A DNA stretch of 64,000 nucleotides, taken from contig NZ_VRKN01000002.1 in NCBI RefSeq assembly GCF_008080435.1, positions 310,001 through 374,000 on the forward strand, written 5' to 3'. This DNA is from Enterobacter asburiae (GTDB taxonomy: Bacteria; Pseudomonadota; Gammaproteobacteria; Enterobacterales; Enterobacteriaceae). The notes below the pieces were generated by a model, which saw only the letters and a program-made list of their open reading frames with translations, was not told the origin of the DNA and did no database searches. Both the position numbers and the translations under genes were made by a program. Shown here piece after piece: positions 42,355-52,739 of the stretch (position 1 is its first letter; each line of letters starts with the position of its first letter).

Positions 42355-43287
42355 TTAATCTTTATAGATGCTGAAGTGTTCGCGCGCGTCGAGCAGCTGC
42401 GCTTTGGTCAGCATAAAGACGCCGTCACCGCCGTTGTCGAACTCAAGCCAGGTGAACGGCACATCCGGGTACTGCTCTATCAGATGTACCATGCTGTTGC
42501 CCACTTCACAAATCAGAACGCCGTCGTCGGTCAGATAATCCGGCGCGCAGGCCAGAATGCGGCGCGTCAGCTTCAGGCCGTCAGATCCTGACGCCAGACC
42601 CAGCTCCGGCTCGTGGCGATATTCGTTCGGCAGATCGGACATGTCTTCCGCATCGACGTACGGCGGGTTGGTGACGATCAGATCGTACTGCAGCGTCGGC
42701 AGATCGCGGAACAGATCGGAGCGAATTGGCGTAACGTGATGGATCAGGCCGTGCTCTTCAATATTGTGCTCGGTCACGGCCAGCGCGTCGGTGGAGATAT
42801 CAACGGCGTCCACTTCCGCTTCCGGGAAGGCGTACGCGCAGGCGATGGCAATACAGCCGCTGCCGGTACACATATCCAGAATGTGCTGCGGCTGATGGCC
42901 GATCAGGCCTTCAAAGTGGTTGTTAATCAGCTCGCCAATCGGCGAGCGCGGCACCAGCACGCGTTCATCAACATAAAATTCGTGGCCACAGAACCAGGCT
43001 TTGTTGGTCAGATAAGCGACCGGGATACGCTCGTTCACGCGGCGGATCACGCGCTCCACGATACGGTGTTTTTCGCTGGAGGTCAGGCGCGCGGTACGCA
43101 TGTCTTCCGGAATATCCAGCGGCAGGTAGAGGGACGGCAGCACCAGCTGCACGGCTTCATCCCACGGGTTATCGGTACCGTGACCGTACCAGATATTGGC
43201 GGCGCTGAAGCGGCTAACCGACCAGCGCAACATGTCCTGTATGGTATGCAGCTCGTTTACTGCTTCATCGACAAATATTTTATCCAC
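42355..43287 (-). CDS. prmB: Ribosomal protein uL3 glutamine methyltransferase PrmB
   Basis: PrmB methylates a glutamine of ribosomal protein L3. The 310-residue protein has a helical N-terminal part and a SAM-binding Rossmann domain with [18 protein letters not shown]. The NPPY motif (in [14 protein letters not shown]) fixes the substrate glutamine. It is the first gene of the operon with aroC, divergent from smrB. Confidence 0.95.
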   Translation of the reverse strand: MDKIFVDEAVNELHTIQDMLRWSVSRFSAANIWYGHGTDNPWDEAVQLVLPSLYLPLDIPEDMRTARLTSSEKHRIVERVIRRVNERIPVAYLTNKAWFCGHEFYVDERVLVPRSPIGELINNHFEGLIGHQPQHILDMCTGSGCIAIACAYAFPEAEVDAVDISTDALAVTEHNIEEHGLIHHVTPIRSDLFRDLPTLQYDLIVTNPPYVDAEDMSDLPNEYRHEPELGLASGSDGLKLTRRILACAPDYLTDDGVLICEVGNSMVHLIEQYPDVPFTWLEFDNGGDGVFMLTKAQLLDAREHFSIYKD

Positions 43288-43432
43288 TCTTTCCTCCAGG
43301 GCATGCTCGCATAATTTTCGGCGGCTAGTTTGCCATGAAGACGGCGATAAATCAGCAATGACGCGTCTCGCTTGAGGTTAAAAAATGCGTTTAGTCGGGT
43401 ACACTATCGGAAATACGAGATGAGAATGACGA

Positions 43433-43984
43433 ATGAAAAAGAAAACATCGCTCAGTGAGGAGGATCAGACGCTCTTCCGACAGCTAATGACCGGGACGCG
43501 TAAAATCACGCAGGACACCATTGTCCATCGTCCGCAGCGTAAAAAAATCAGCGAAGTACCGGTCAAACGACTTCTGCAGGAGCAGGCGGATAACAGCCAC
43601 TATTTTTCAGATGAATTTCAGCCGCTGCTCAATACGCAGGGGGCGGTGAAGTACGTCCGCGAAGACGTTAGCCATTTTGAACTGAAAAAGTTACGTCGCG
43701 GGGATTATTCGCCGGAGCTGTTTCTCGATCTCCACGGTTTAACGCAGATGCAGGCGAAACAGGAGCTGGGGGCGTTGATTGCTGCCTGTCGCCGTGAACA
43801 TGTTTTCTGCGCCTGCGTGATGCATGGTCACGGTAAACATATCCTCAAGCAACAGACGCCGCTGTGGCTGGCTCAGCATCCACACGTGATGGCTTTTCAT
43901 CAGGCACCCAAAGAGTACGGCGGAGATGCCGCATTGCTGGTGTTGATTGAAGTGGAAGAGTGGCAGCCGCCAGAGTTGCCCTGA
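43433..43984 (+). CDS. smrB: Ribosome rescue endonuclease SmrB (YfcN)
   Basis: SmrB cleaves mRNA at collided ribosomes, starting rescue. The Smr domain is in the C-terminal half: [15 protein letters not shown] near residue 100 and [18 protein letters not shown]. The 183-residue length fits the family. The start ATG follows GAATGACGA. In E. coli a yfcO-yfcV fimbrial cluster lies next; it is missing here and sixA follows directly. Confidence 0.93.
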   Translation: MKKKTSLSEEDQTLFRQLMTGTRKITQDTIVHRPQRKKISEVPVKRLLQEQADNSHYFSDEFQPLLNTQGAVKYVREDVSHFELKKLRRGDYSPELFLDLHGLTQMQAKQELGALIAACRREHVFCACVMHGHGKHILKQQTPLWLAQHPHVMAFHQAPKEYGGDAALLVLIEVEEWQPPELP

Positions 43985-44030
43985 CAGAATGGCGGGAAGC
44001 ACATTGCACCCCGCCATATCGCACGTCACG

Positions 44031-44516
44031 TCAGATCGCTTTTGCCATCTTCAGGTTGCACGGACTCATTTGCCAGTTGAAGACACCTTTGCCCGTTTCG
44101 TCGAGAGAAACATTGGCAATGGCGGATGTCGTGAACATCGGCGGGGTCTCGCCCGGGCACAGCTCAGATACCAGATAGCCAACCAGTGGCAGGTGGGAAA
44201 TGACCAGCGCGGAAGCGACACCTTCATTGCACAGCGCCTGAAGATAAGCGCTGACAAGGCCGACATCGCCACACGGGGTGAGTTCAGGGAGAACATCCAC
44301 ACTGGATGGCAGGTTCATACACTCCCCTACCACATCCAGCGTCTGTTCTGCACGCAGGAACGGACTCACCAGAACGCGTTCGATGTCCACTTTTTGACCG
44401 TTAAGCCAGGTCGCCATCAGACGAGATTCGTCGCAGCCACAGACGGTCAAAGGACGTACTGAGTCACTGGCGGCATCGAGTGCCGCGTCGCCGTGACGCA
44501 TGATAAAAACTTGCAT
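44031..44516 (-). CDS. sixA: Phosphohistidine phosphatase SixA
   Basis: SixA removes phosphate from histidines; in E. coli it acts on the nitrogen PTS protein NPr and on ArcB. The RHGDA motif places the nucleophile at H8, and ISHLPLVGYL carries the second catalytic histidine. The length is 161 residues. The gene is convergent with smrB and lies ahead of fadJ on the same strand. Confidence 0.94.
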   Translation of the reverse strand: MQVFIMRHGDAALDAASDSVRPLTVCGCDESRLMATWLNGQKVDIERVLVSPFLRAEQTLDVVGECMNLPSSVDVLPELTPCGDVGLVSAYLQALCNEGVASALVISHLPLVGYLVSELCPGETPPMFTTSAIANVSLDETGKGVFNWQMSPCNLKMAKAI

Positions 44517-44725
44517 ATTGCACCGCTTTTGTTAACCAGAATCACCGGCGTTAACTACCCGCGATAAATGCTGAGAGGTAGAAAACCCGATGGTCGGGCA
44601 TTGTGCCTGATCCATTCGGTGAATGAAACGCTGTTTTTTACCTCAATGGCGTAAGTATAGTCAATCTTTGTTTACAAAATCGCCAGAACAGGTTCATTCA
44701 CTTCAGGATTTACCCTTCTTTGACC

Positions 44726-46873
44726 TCAGCTTACGAGGACAGTTTCCCTTGCAGGCCAAAATGTCTGGCCGCGTTCCGCCATCTGCAATAATTCGTCACA
44801 CGGTGTAAACCGTGGACCATATTGCGAAGCCAGACGTTGCAGGATAGCAGCCACTTCACCCGCGCCGAGCATATCCATGTAACGGAACGGACCGCCAAGG
44901 AACGGCGGGAAACCAATGCCAAATACCGCGCCGATGTCACCATCGCGTGCGCTCCTGATCACCTGTTCACCAAAGCAGCGCGCCGCTTCATTGAGCATCA
45001 TCATCACGCAGCGCTCAGCACACTGAACGGCGGACAGTTTTCCCTGACCGGTGGTCGAAATAAGTCCATAAACCGAAGGGTCGACCTGTTTCCTGCTTTT
45101 ACGCCCTTTCGCGCCATAAAGATAGAAACCGCGTTCATTTTTTCTGCCTTTGCGATCGTCCTTCAAAATCGCAGAAACAATGTTTGCAGGTGGGCTAAAA
45201 CGATCGCCATATGCCGCTTCCAGCACTGGTATAATTTTAGTGCCGGTATCTATTCCCACCTCATCCAAAAGTTGGATTGGTCCAACGGGGAAACCAAACT
45301 TTACCAGTGCTTCGTCGATGTGTTCGATTTTCTCCCCTTCCGTCAGCAACCGCATTGCTTCATTAATGTAGGGAGCCAGAATGCGGTTGACGTAGAAGCC
45401 GGCTTTGTCTTCTACCACGATCGGCGTTTTACCCTGCTTCTTCGCAAGCTTAACTACCGTGGCAATAGCTTGCGGACTGGTGGTCGCGTGTGGAATAACT
45501 TCCACCAGCGGCATTTTTTCGACCGGGCTAAAGAAGTGCAGTCCGATCACCTGCTCCGGACGCACGGCTTTCGCCGCGATATCACCAATCGGTAATGACG
45601 ACGTATTGGAGGCAAAAATGGTATGCGGGGCGCAATGTTGCTCAACGTCTGCCACCATCTGCTGCTTAAGCGCCAGATCCTCAAACACGGCTTCAATCAC
45701 CAGATCACGGTGCGCAAAACCGCTGTAATCCGTCGTGCCTGAGATCATCGCCAGGGTCTTATCGCGCTCGCTTGCCTTGATATGGCGGCGTTTGACCTTT
45801 TGATCAAGGTTCTGCCAGCTGTACTGCAGCGCGTGGTTGATCCCCTTAGGATTAATGTCTTTGATTCGTACAGGTAATTTGCCTTTGCTGGCGGTAACAA
45901 AAGCGATACCGCCGCCCATGAGTCCCCCACCCAGTACGCCAATGGCACGCAGCGGCGCAGGTTCAGCCTCACTGCCGGGATCTTTTTTCACGTCCGTGCT
46001 GGCGAAGAAGATGCTGCGCAGCGCCTGCGACTGCGGCGTCATCGCCAGTTCGCCAAAGGCTTTGGCCTCCGCGGCATAACCGCTGCTGCTTCCCTGCGAC
46101 AGCCCGGTTTCGATCACTTCGAGGATCCGCTTTGCCGCCGGGTAATTGCCTTTGGTTTTTTGTTCGGTCTTTTTGCCCACCATGTTGAACAGGAGCGTTC
46201 TCCCCAGTGGCCCGGCCAGCACGCGCTCACGTACCGGCAGAGGACGTTTTGCCTGACGCCCTTTCAGCGCAAGCTCAACGGCGGCCTCCAGCAAAATGGA
46301 CTGCGGCACGACGTCATCGACCAGACCGGCTTTCAACGCCTGACGGGCGCGCAGCTGTTTACCGGTTAAGATCATCTCCAGCGCCGTGCTGACGCCCACC
46401 AGGCGCGGCAGTCGTTGCGTTCCGCCGGAACCAGGCAGCAGGCCCAGCTGCACTTCAGGCAGACCCAAAATGGTTTTCGCATCGTCAGTACAAATCCGGC
46501 TGTGACAGGCCAGCGCCAGCTCAAGTCCACCGCCCAGACAGGCACCGTGGATCGCAGCAATGACCGGGATCGGCAGGCCGTTGATCTCCGCCATCACCTG
46601 CTGGCCCTGACGCGCCAGCTCTTCGGCTTCCAGAGCGCTTTGCGCCCGGGCAATCATGTTGATATCGGCCCCGGCGATAAAGTTATCCGGCTTGGCAGAG
46701 ATAAACACCAGACCACGAATGGCTTTGTTGTCGCGGATCTGCTTTAGCATCGCGCGCACCTGAACACCAAATTCGGCCTTCAGGGTATTCATCTTTTCAT
46801 CAGGCACATCAATAGTGATAACGGCCACGTTATCGAGGCGAACCGTCAGATTAAATGCAGATAGCATATCCAT
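44726..46873 (-). CDS. fadJ: Fatty acid oxidation complex subunit alpha FadJ
   Basis: FadJ is the alpha subunit of the anaerobic/long-chain beta-oxidation complex: enoyl-CoA hydratase (about residues 1-190, with [17 protein letters not shown]) and 3-hydroxyacyl-CoA dehydrogenase (NAD site [14 protein letters not shown] near 310; [13 protein letters not shown] later). The 715-residue length matches E. coli. Its start shares one base with the fadI end. Confidence 0.96.
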   Translation of the reverse strand: MDMLSAFNLTVRLDNVAVITIDVPDEKMNTLKAEFGVQVRAMLKQIRDNKAIRGLVFISAKPDNFIAGADINMIARAQSALEAEELARQGQQVMAEINGLPIPVIAAIHGACLGGGLELALACHSRICTDDAKTILGLPEVQLGLLPGSGGTQRLPRLVGVSTALEMILTGKQLRARQALKAGLVDDVVPQSILLEAAVELALKGRQAKRPLPVRERVLAGPLGRTLLFNMVGKKTEQKTKGNYPAAKRILEVIETGLSQGSSSGYAAEAKAFGELAMTPQSQALRSIFFASTDVKKDPGSEAEPAPLRAIGVLGGGLMGGGIAFVTASKGKLPVRIKDINPKGINHALQYSWQNLDQKVKRRHIKASERDKTLAMISGTTDYSGFAHRDLVIEAVFEDLALKQQMVADVEQHCAPHTIFASNTSSLPIGDIAAKAVRPEQVIGLHFFSPVEKMPLVEVIPHATTSPQAIATVVKLAKKQGKTPIVVEDKAGFYVNRILAPYINEAMRLLTEGEKIEHIDEALVKFGFPVGPIQLLDEVGIDTGTKIIPVLEAAYGDRFSPPANIVSAILKDDRKGRKNERGFYLYGAKGRKSRKQVDPSVYGLISTTGQGKLSAVQCAERCVMMMLNEAARCFGEQVIRSARDGDIGAVFGIGFPPFLGGPFRYMDMLGAGEVAAILQRLASQYGPRFTPCDELLQMAERGQTFWPARETVLVS

Positions 46874-48183
46874 TATTCAGCCTCCAGAACCATTGCTGCG
46901 CCAAGGCCACCCGCCGCACAGGCGGTAACGAGGCCAAACCCGCCGCCACGGCGACGGAGTTCATGTAATGTTTGCGTGATCATCCTCGCCCCTGTGGCGG
47001 CAAATGGATGGCCGTAGGCGATAGAGCCGCCCAGCACGTTGAATTTACTCTGATCCACTTCGCCTGTGGCATGGGCGCGGCCCAGCACATCGCGCGCGAA
47101 ACGCTCGCTTGCCAGCAGTTGGACATTTGCCAGGGTTTGCGCGGCAAACGCTTCGTGCATATCAATCAGAGTTAAATCAGCCAGCGTCAGTCCCGCGCGC
47201 TCCAGCGCCAGCGGCGTGGACCACGCAGGACCTAACAACATGTCCTGCCAGACATCAATGGCGGTGAAGGCGTAGCTGCGTAAATAGCCCAGGGGTGTAA
47301 GGCCAAGTTCTTTTGCTCGGGATTCGGTCATCAGGATGACGGCGGCGGCGCCATCGGTAAGCGGCGTACTGTTCGCCGCCGTCACCGTGCCATGTTTGCG
47401 GTCAAACGCAGGGCGCAGTTTGGCATAATCTGCCAGCGTCGAGGTGCCGCGAATATTGTTATCTTCCGCTAATGGTTCACGGTAAGGGGGAATATAGGCG
47501 GTCATGACCTCGTCGGTTAGCTTGCCTTCCGACCAGGCTTTTGCCGCAAGCTGATGTGAACGATGCGCCAGGGCATCCTGCTGTTCACGGGTAATGCCAT
47601 ACGTTTTAGCCATCTGCTCGGCGGTATCGCCCATGCGCAGACCAGTGGAGTATTCCGCGACGGCAGGTGGTACAGGCATGAGGTCGCGCAGGCGTAAACG
47701 CGAGAAGAGTTTGAGTTTCTGACCCATCGTGCGGGCTTTATTGGCATCCACCAGGATGCGCGCCAGTTTTTTACTGACCCCAATCGGCAGCACTGAAGAG
47801 GAGTCCGCCCCACCCGCAATCCCGGCGCGAATAGTGCCTGCCATCAGACTTTCCGCGACGTTAGCCACGGCCTGGAAACTGGTTGCGCAGGCGCGGCTGA
47901 CGCTGTAGGCATCGGTATGCACGTTCATCCCGGTACCGAGGACGATTTCCCGCGCAATATTGGGCGCTTCCGGCATCTGCACAACCTGACCGAATACCAG
48001 TTGTTCGATGACCTCAGGCGGAATTTCGCTGCGAGCCAGCATCTCCCCCACTACCATTTTCCCCAGGTCGACGGCCGGTATGCCATGAAACGCCGTTGCC
48101 TGACGCGCAAATGGCGTGCGCAATCCACTGACTATGGCAATGCGATCGCCCTGACGGGTAATAAGCGGTAATGCCTGACTCAT
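46873..48183 (-). CDS. fadI: 3-Ketoacyl-CoA thiolase FadI
   Basis: FadI is the beta subunit that works with FadJ. The 436-residue thiolase has the acylated cysteine in [12 protein letters not shown] and the C-terminal histidine/cysteine regions [11 protein letters not shown] and [16 protein letters not shown] FadR-like site lies upstream. fadI and fadJ form an operon repressed by FadR when fatty acids are absent. Confidence 0.96.
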   Translation of the reverse strand: MSQALPLITRQGDRIAIVSGLRTPFARQATAFHGIPAVDLGKMVVGEMLARSEIPPEVIEQLVFGQVVQMPEAPNIAREIVLGTGMNVHTDAYSVSRACATSFQAVANVAESLMAGTIRAGIAGGADSSSVLPIGVSKKLARILVDANKARTMGQKLKLFSRLRLRDLMPVPPAVAEYSTGLRMGDTAEQMAKTYGITREQQDALAHRSHQLAAKAWSEGKLTDEVMTAYIPPYREPLAEDNNIRGTSTLADYAKLRPAFDRKHGTVTAANSTPLTDGAAAVILMTESRAKELGLTPLGYLRSYAFTAIDVWQDMLLGPAWSTPLALERAGLTLADLTLIDMHEAFAAQTLANVQLLASERFARDVLGRAHATGEVDQSKFNVLGGSIAYGHPFAATGARMITQTLHELRRRGGGFGLVTACAAGGLGAAMVLEAE

Positions 48184-48216
48184 AACACTCCCCTGTAAAA
48201 AATTTTCTCAAACACA

Positions 48217-48234
48217 AAGTGGTCTGACCTGATA
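48217..48234 (-). promoter_or_regulatory. FadR operator of fadIJ
   Basis: AAGTGGTCTGACCTGATA matches the FadR consensus AACTGGTCNGACNTGTT at most positions. It is 34-51 bases ahead of the fadI start. Confidence 0.8.
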
Positions 48235-48312
48235 ATAGTCTTAACCATTTTTTTACATTCAGCCAATCGGGGAAACGAAAAAGTGCGAGCTAAGGCACAG
48301 AGAAGAAAAAGA

Positions 48313-48400
48313 AAATGCCCCTGCATGGCAGAGGCATTTGTGCGGTTTTGTTGCCGGGTGCGCAAGGTAAAAGCAAAACGGTAACCCGTAGGTTACCGTT
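48313..48400 (-). terminator. Two hairpins downstream of yfcZ
   Basis: Two inverted repeats follow yfcZ: ACGGTAACC/GGTTACCGT (48379-48399), flanked by T runs both ways, and AAATGCC/GGCATTT (48313-48338). The first is the likely terminator of yfcZ transcripts. Confidence 0.6.
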
Positions 48401-48411
48401 TTTAGTGTTTG

Positions 48412-48446
48412 CACCCTCTCCCGTGGGAGAGGGTCGGGGTGAGGGT
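48412..48446. repeat. CTCTCCC/GGGAGAG palindromic repeat
   Basis: CACCCTCTCCC-GT-GGGAGAGGGTCGGGGTGAGGGT, same family as at 18.57, 25.83 and 63.65 kb, just after yfcZ. Confidence 0.7.
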
Positions 48447-48461
48447 ATCAGGCCGCAGAGA

Positions 48462-48746
48462 TTAACGCAGGCCTAACTGGAAAATCAGCGTTTCTGCTTC
48501 ACAGGCGAAGACAAAGTCGATGTCCAGCTTCACGCCGCCTTCCACTTCGGTAAAGGTAGACTTGATTTCACACGGATCGGATTCAACATCACGCGCACGC
48601 TTGCTCAACGCGGTCAGGGTCTCTTCCGCTTCGGCACGGTTGGTGAATACACGGCTGTAAGAGGCGGTGCAATCGGTGTTGTCCATGATGGTCCCAACAT
48701 CCATACAGCAGCAAACCGGGGTTTCATCAGCACTGCATTTACTCAT
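48462..48746 (-). CDS. yfcZ: YfcZ/YiiS family protein, function unknown
   Basis: This acidic 94-residue protein (MSKCSADETPVCCCMDVGTI) belongs to the YfcZ/YiiS family (PF06175). It has a CxxxxxxxCCC-like cysteine cluster at residues 4-14. No function is known. It sits between fadI and fadL, each with FadR sites, but I see no FadR site of its own. Confidence 0.9.
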   Translation of the reverse strand: MSKCSADETPVCCCMDVGTIMDNTDCTASYSRVFTNRAEAEETLTALSKRARDVESDPCEIKSTFTEVEGGVKLDIDFVFACEAETLIFQLGLR

Positions 48747-48991
48747 AGCTCAATTTCCTCTGTATTCGCGCAGCGCGCGAGATAAACACGATGCTGCTAT
48801 TTTACGCCCCGGCGCGGGCTCTCTCCAGCCGTTAATGGCGCAAAATCGGATAAGTGACCAATATCACACTAAAAAATGATCTAAAACAAAAACCGCCCTT
48901 TTGGGTGAGTCGCGATGGTCACAATTTTGCCAACCAGATCTCGTTTCACGAAACATGTTTGAAAATATTAATAAACAAACTTGCAACATTC

Positions 48992-49032
48992 CGGCTGGTC
49001 AGACCTATACTCTGGCCACTGGTCTGATTTGT
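48992..49032 (+). promoter_or_regulatory. Pair of FadR operators ahead of fadL
   Basis: Site 1 CGGCTGGTCAGACCTAT (48992-49008) and site 2 CCACTGGTCTGATTTGT (49016-49032) both match the FadR consensus, as in E. coli fadL. CTATACT in site 1 may form part of the -10 region. Confidence 0.85.
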
Positions 49033-49118
49033 CTGTCATACCTCAGACCCTACACTTCGCGCTCCTGTTACGGTATGTAACAATTATTGAATAAAAATAA
49101 CTCAATGAGGTTATGGTC

Positions 49119-50399
49119 ATGAGCCAGAAAACCCTGTTCAACAAGACTGCGCTGGCAGTCGCAGTGGCACTCGTCTCCACTTCCGCATGGTCAGCGGGCT
49201 TTCAGTTAAACGAATTTTCTTCCTCTGGCCTTGGCCGTGCGTATTCCGGGGAAGGCGCTATTGCTGATGATGCAGGTAACGCGAGTCGTAACCCTGCATT
49301 GATCATGATGTTTGATCGTCCGACCTTCTCTGCTGGTGCGGTGTATATCGATCCTGATGTCAATATTTCCGGCAAGTCGCCTTCAGGTGCTAGCCTTAAA
49401 GCGGACAATATTGCCCCAACAGCGTGGATCCCGAACCTGCACTTCGTTGCGCCTATCAATGAACAGTTTGGCTGGGGTGCTTCCGTAACGTCTAACTACG
49501 GCCTTGCTACCGAGTTCAATAACAACTACCCGGCAGGCGAATACGGCGGTAAAACAGACCTTACTACGCTGAACCTCAACCTTAGCGGTGCGTATCGCCT
49601 GAACGATAACTGGAGTTTTGGTCTGGGCTTTGATGCCGTCTATGCCGATGCCAAAATCGAACGTTATTCCGGGGAACAGACTGCTCGCCTGCCAAAAAAC
49701 AGCAATAAAATTGCCAGTCTTGAAGGCGATGAGTGGGGCTATGGCTGGAACGCCGGTATCCTGTACGAGTTGGACAAAAACAACCGCTGGGGTCTGACCT
49801 ATCGTTCCGAAGTGAAAATTGACTTCGACGGCGATTACAAGAGCGGCATCCTGAAGCCTGTGAACAATCTGGTTCCAGGTGCGGGCACCACCATTCCTTG
49901 GGGAACGTCCAACCAGACCGTTCCAGGTTCACTGTCACTGCATTTACCTGAAATGTGGGAAGTATCCGGTTACAACCGCGTTGCACCACAATGGGCTATT
50001 CACTACAGTCTGGCCTATACCAGCTGGAGCCAGTTCCAGGAGCTGAAAGCGACCGGCAATAATGGTCAAACGCTGTTCTATAAGGATGAGAGCTTCCACG
50101 ACGCCTATCGTATTGCGTTGGGTACCACCTACTACTACGATAAAAACTGGACTTTCCGCTCCGGTATCGCATTTGACGACAGCCCGGTTCCGGCAGACAA
50201 ACGTTCCATTTCCATTCCGGATCAGGACCGCTTCTGGTTAAGTGCTGGTGCGACCTATGCGCTCAACGAAAATGCCTCCATCGATGCGGGCGTATCTTAT
50301 ATGCACGGTCAGAAAGTGACGTTCAAGGAAGGTCCGTACGAGTTTACCTCTGAAGGTAAAGCCTGGCTGTTCGGTACGAACTTCAACTACGCGTTCTAA
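49119..50399 (+). CDS. fadL: Long-chain fatty acid outer-membrane transporter FadL
   Basis: FadL is a 14-strand beta-barrel that lets long-chain fatty acids diffuse laterally into the outer membrane. The signal peptide ([26 protein letters not shown]) is followed by the N-terminal hatch [20 protein letters not shown]. The C-terminal barrel strand ends FNYAF. The ATG at 49119 has GAGG eight bases ahead. At 426 residues it is about 20 shorter than E. coli FadL (446); the loss maps to one loop around residues 183-205, between otherwise aligned strands. Confidence 0.95.
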   Translation: MSQKTLFNKTALAVAVALVSTSAWSAGFQLNEFSSSGLGRAYSGEGAIADDAGNASRNPALIMMFDRPTFSAGAVYIDPDVNISGKSPSGASLKADNIAPTAWIPNLHFVAPINEQFGWGASVTSNYGLATEFNNNYPAGEYGGKTDLTTLNLNLSGAYRLNDNWSFGLGFDAVYADAKIERYSGEQTARLPKNSNKIASLEGDEWGYGWNAGILYELDKNNRWGLTYRSEVKIDFDGDYKSGILKPVNNLVPGAGTTIPWGTSNQTVPGSLSLHLPEMWEVSGYNRVAPQWAIHYSLAYTSWSQFQELKATGNNGQTLFYKDESFHDAYRIALGTTYYYDKNWTFRSGIAFDDSPVPADKRSISIPDQDRFWLSAGATYALNENASIDAGVSYMHGQKVTFKEGPYEFTSEGKAWLFGTNFNYAF

Positions 50400-50410
50400 T
50401 CGCATTAGAA

Positions 50411-50442
50411 TCAAAAAAGGTGAGCATCGCTCACCTTTTTTA
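50411..50442. terminator. Bidirectional terminator between fadL and mlaA
   Basis: The stem AAAAAAGGTGAG/CTCACCTTTTT with A and T tails serves both convergent genes. Confidence 0.9.
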
Positions 50443-50443
50443 T

Positions 50444-51196
50444 TTACTCCGAATCGATATCTTTTAGTTCGTTTTCGATCGCCTTCGCGTTTGGATTCTC
50501 TTCCGGCTTTAGCTTACCGCCGTTGGCGATAAAGTCATGATTCTGGAAGTACGCTTCACGCACCATAATGTACGGGTCAGAAGACTGGCGCAGCAGACCA
50601 TCAGAGTCGAGCAGTTGCGCGCGGGTTTCAATCCCTTCCACCGTCCATTTACCCACCGACAGCGGCCAGGTCAGCCACGACAGAACCGGATACAGCGTAT
50701 CGACCATATCACCGCCGTCATCACGCACGGTGAAGCTGCCATAGAACGGCAGATGAACGTAAGGGCCGTAACCAACGCCATAATGCCCCAGCGTACTACC
50801 GAAACGGTGCGGCTGTTCACGCTGCAGTTTCGGGTTAGCCATACCTGCAACATCAATAAAGCCCCCCATCCCCAGAATGGAGTTCAGGAAGAAGCGGGTA
50901 AAGTGGACCATCCCCTGATACGGGTCGCCCTGCAGGAAGTAGTTCACCATTACCGCAGGTTCTTCAAGGTTGCTGGTAAAGTTGCTTAATCCGTTACGCG
51001 CGGGTTGTGGAACATAATCGCGCCATGCTACTGCCACCGGACGAACCACATACGGGTCCAGTACGTTGTAGTTGAAGCTATACATTGAGCGGTTAAATCC
51101 TTCGAGAGGATCGGAGCGTCCCGTTTGCTCACCGGAGCTGGCGCAGCCCACAAGCATCGTCGCGCCAAGCGCAAGCGCCGACAGCCGAAGTTTCAT
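50444..51196 (-). CDS. mlaA: Outer-membrane lipoprotein MlaA (VacJ)
   Basis: MlaA removes misplaced phospholipids from the outer leaflet, handing them to MlaC. The start MKLRLSALALGATMLVGCAS gives 250 residues and a lipobox ending at C18. The VacJ family body begins DPLEGFNRSMYSFNYNVLDPYV. Upstream in-frame codons to 51292 are not conserved. Confidence 0.95.
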   Translation of the reverse strand: MKLRLSALALGATMLVGCASSGEQTGRSDPLEGFNRSMYSFNYNVLDPYVVRPVAVAWRDYVPQPARNGLSNFTSNLEEPAVMVNYFLQGDPYQGMVHFTRFFLNSILGMGGFIDVAGMANPKLQREQPHRFGSTLGHYGVGYGPYVHLPFYGSFTVRDDGGDMVDTLYPVLSWLTWPLSVGKWTVEGIETRAQLLDSDGLLRQSSDPYIMVREAYFQNHDFIANGGKLKPEENPNAKAIENELKDIDSE

Positions 51197-51511
51197 AAAT
51201 ATCTCCCTGTTCAGTATGGCTATCGTTGATTGCCATCCGTAACGGAGCCGTTGACGCTCCGTCTGTAAACGTGCAAGCGATTGTAACAGCACGTTTACCG
51301 ATGTCTATGAGCACAATTACGGGCAGTAACCACCGTGACTCTGATCTCAGCATAGCCTGGCTTTTGGAATTCGTTTCGCTGCCAATTTTATAATGACTTT
51401 GAAAGAGATGTATCACCTTTGTTGTCATTCCCGCCAATTTAAGAGCATCCCCACAGGCATCCCGATAAAAGCCGCTACGCTTAACAGAAAGTTCAACCTC
51501 CGGGAGCAAAT
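51197..51511. other. Gene-free gap between mlaA and yfdC
   Basis: About 315 bases hold the divergent promoters. The ATG-opened frames crossing it do not look like any known protein. Confidence 0.5.
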
Positions 51512-52441
51512 ATGAAAGACGTGGGCGAAGAAAAAATTGGCGAGAACAGTGAGGATATTGAAATTGAAAGCGAGGAGAAAGCACGCGGCGAGAAGATAGA
51601 AATTGATGAAGATCGCCTCCCCTCCCGCGCGATGGCCATCCACGAGCATATCCGCCAGGATGGCGAAAAGGAGATGGAGCGCGATGCGATGGCTCTCTTC
51701 TGGTCAGCCATCGCTGCCGGGCTATCAATGGGCGCTTCACTACTCGCAAAAGGGATATTTCATGTGCAGCTGGAAGGGGTACCCGGCGGATTTTTACTGG
51801 AGAACCTCGGCTACACCTTCGGCTTTATTATTGTCATCATGGCCCGCCAGCAGCTGTTTACCGAAAACACGGTGACCGCCGTACTGCCGGTGATGCAAAA
51901 CCCCACCCTCGGCAATTTCGGTTTATTGATGCGTCTGTGGAGCGTGGTTCTGCTGGGTAATATTATCGGCACGGGCATCGCGGCATGGGCGTTTGAATAT
52001 ATGCCGATCTTTGATGAACCCACCCGGGATGCGTTTGTGAAAATTGGCATGGATGTGATGAAAAACACCCCGGTCGAGATGTTCTCAAATGCCATCATCT
52101 CTGGCTGGATTATCGCCACGATGGTCTGGATGTTTCCTTCAGCGGGGAGCGCTAAAATCGTGGTGATCATACTAATGACCTGGCTGATTGCGCTGGCAGA
52201 CACCACGCATATTGTGGTCGGTACCGTGGAAATCCTCTATCTGGTCTTTAACGGCACGCTTCACTGGAGCGATTTTTTCTGGCCATTCGCCCTTCCGACG
52301 CTGGCGGGAAATATCTGCGGCGGAACGTTTATCTTCGCGCTGTTAAGCCATGCCCAAATCCGTAACGACATGTCGAACAAACGCAAAGCTGAGCTTAAGG
52401 CTCGGGAAAATGATGATAAATCGACAAAAAAATCGACCTGA
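51512..52441 (+). CDS. yfdC: Formate/nitrite-transporter-family membrane protein YfdC
   Basis: This 309-residue protein has a charged cytoplasmic N-terminus (about residues 1-65, rich in Glu) and six membrane helices of the FNT fold (FocA/NirC relatives). Motifs include LENLGYTFGFIIVIMARQQLFTEN and PTLAGNICGGTFIFAL. In E. coli it has been linked to surfactant (non-ionic detergent) sensitivity; its true substrate is unknown. It ends 75 bases ahead of argW. Confidence 0.9.
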   Translation: MKDVGEEKIGENSEDIEIESEEKARGEKIEIDEDRLPSRAMAIHEHIRQDGEKEMERDAMALFWSAIAAGLSMGASLLAKGIFHVQLEGVPGGFLLENLGYTFGFIIVIMARQQLFTENTVTAVLPVMQNPTLGNFGLLMRLWSVVLLGNIIGTGIAAWAFEYMPIFDEPTRDAFVKIGMDVMKNTPVEMFSNAIISGWIIATMVWMFPSAGSAKIVVIILMTWLIALADTTHIVVGTVEILYLVFNGTLHWSDFFWPFALPTLAGNICGGTFIFALLSHAQIRNDMSNKRKAELKARENDDKSTKKST

Positions 52442-52516
52442 ATGGTGACTCTTTGAGCAATCAGGCGGCGATGCGCTTAACGCAAAGTGTAAATAAGGCT
52501 ATACTCGTGCCGCCTC

Positions 52517-52591
52517 GTCCCCTTAGTTAAATGGATATAACGAGCCCCTCCTAAGGGCTAGTTGCAGGTTCGATTCCTGCAGGGGACACCA
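52517..52591 (+). tRNA. argW: tRNA-Arg, anticodon CCU (argW)
   Basis: The sequence folds as a tRNA: acceptor GTCCCCT pairs with AGGGGAC, discriminator A and encoded CCA end it (52589-52591). The anticodon loop CTCCTAA gives anticodon CCU, reading rare AGG codons. The T arm has the GTTCGATTC loop. In E. coli K-12 the same tRNA gene is the attachment site of prophage CPS-53. The integrase gene starts 148 bases downstream. Confidence 0.97.
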
Positions 52592-52739
52592 TTATCACTT
52601 CTCACTAAGTCTAATTAACCCCATAACTCACTGTTTTAACTGCTATCACCTCCTTTTGTTTGTCCAGCAAAGTGCCATTATTTCTAATGGAATCTATACA
52701 TCTTTGCGTATAACTGAGTTCGATTTTTTTTCTATACAC

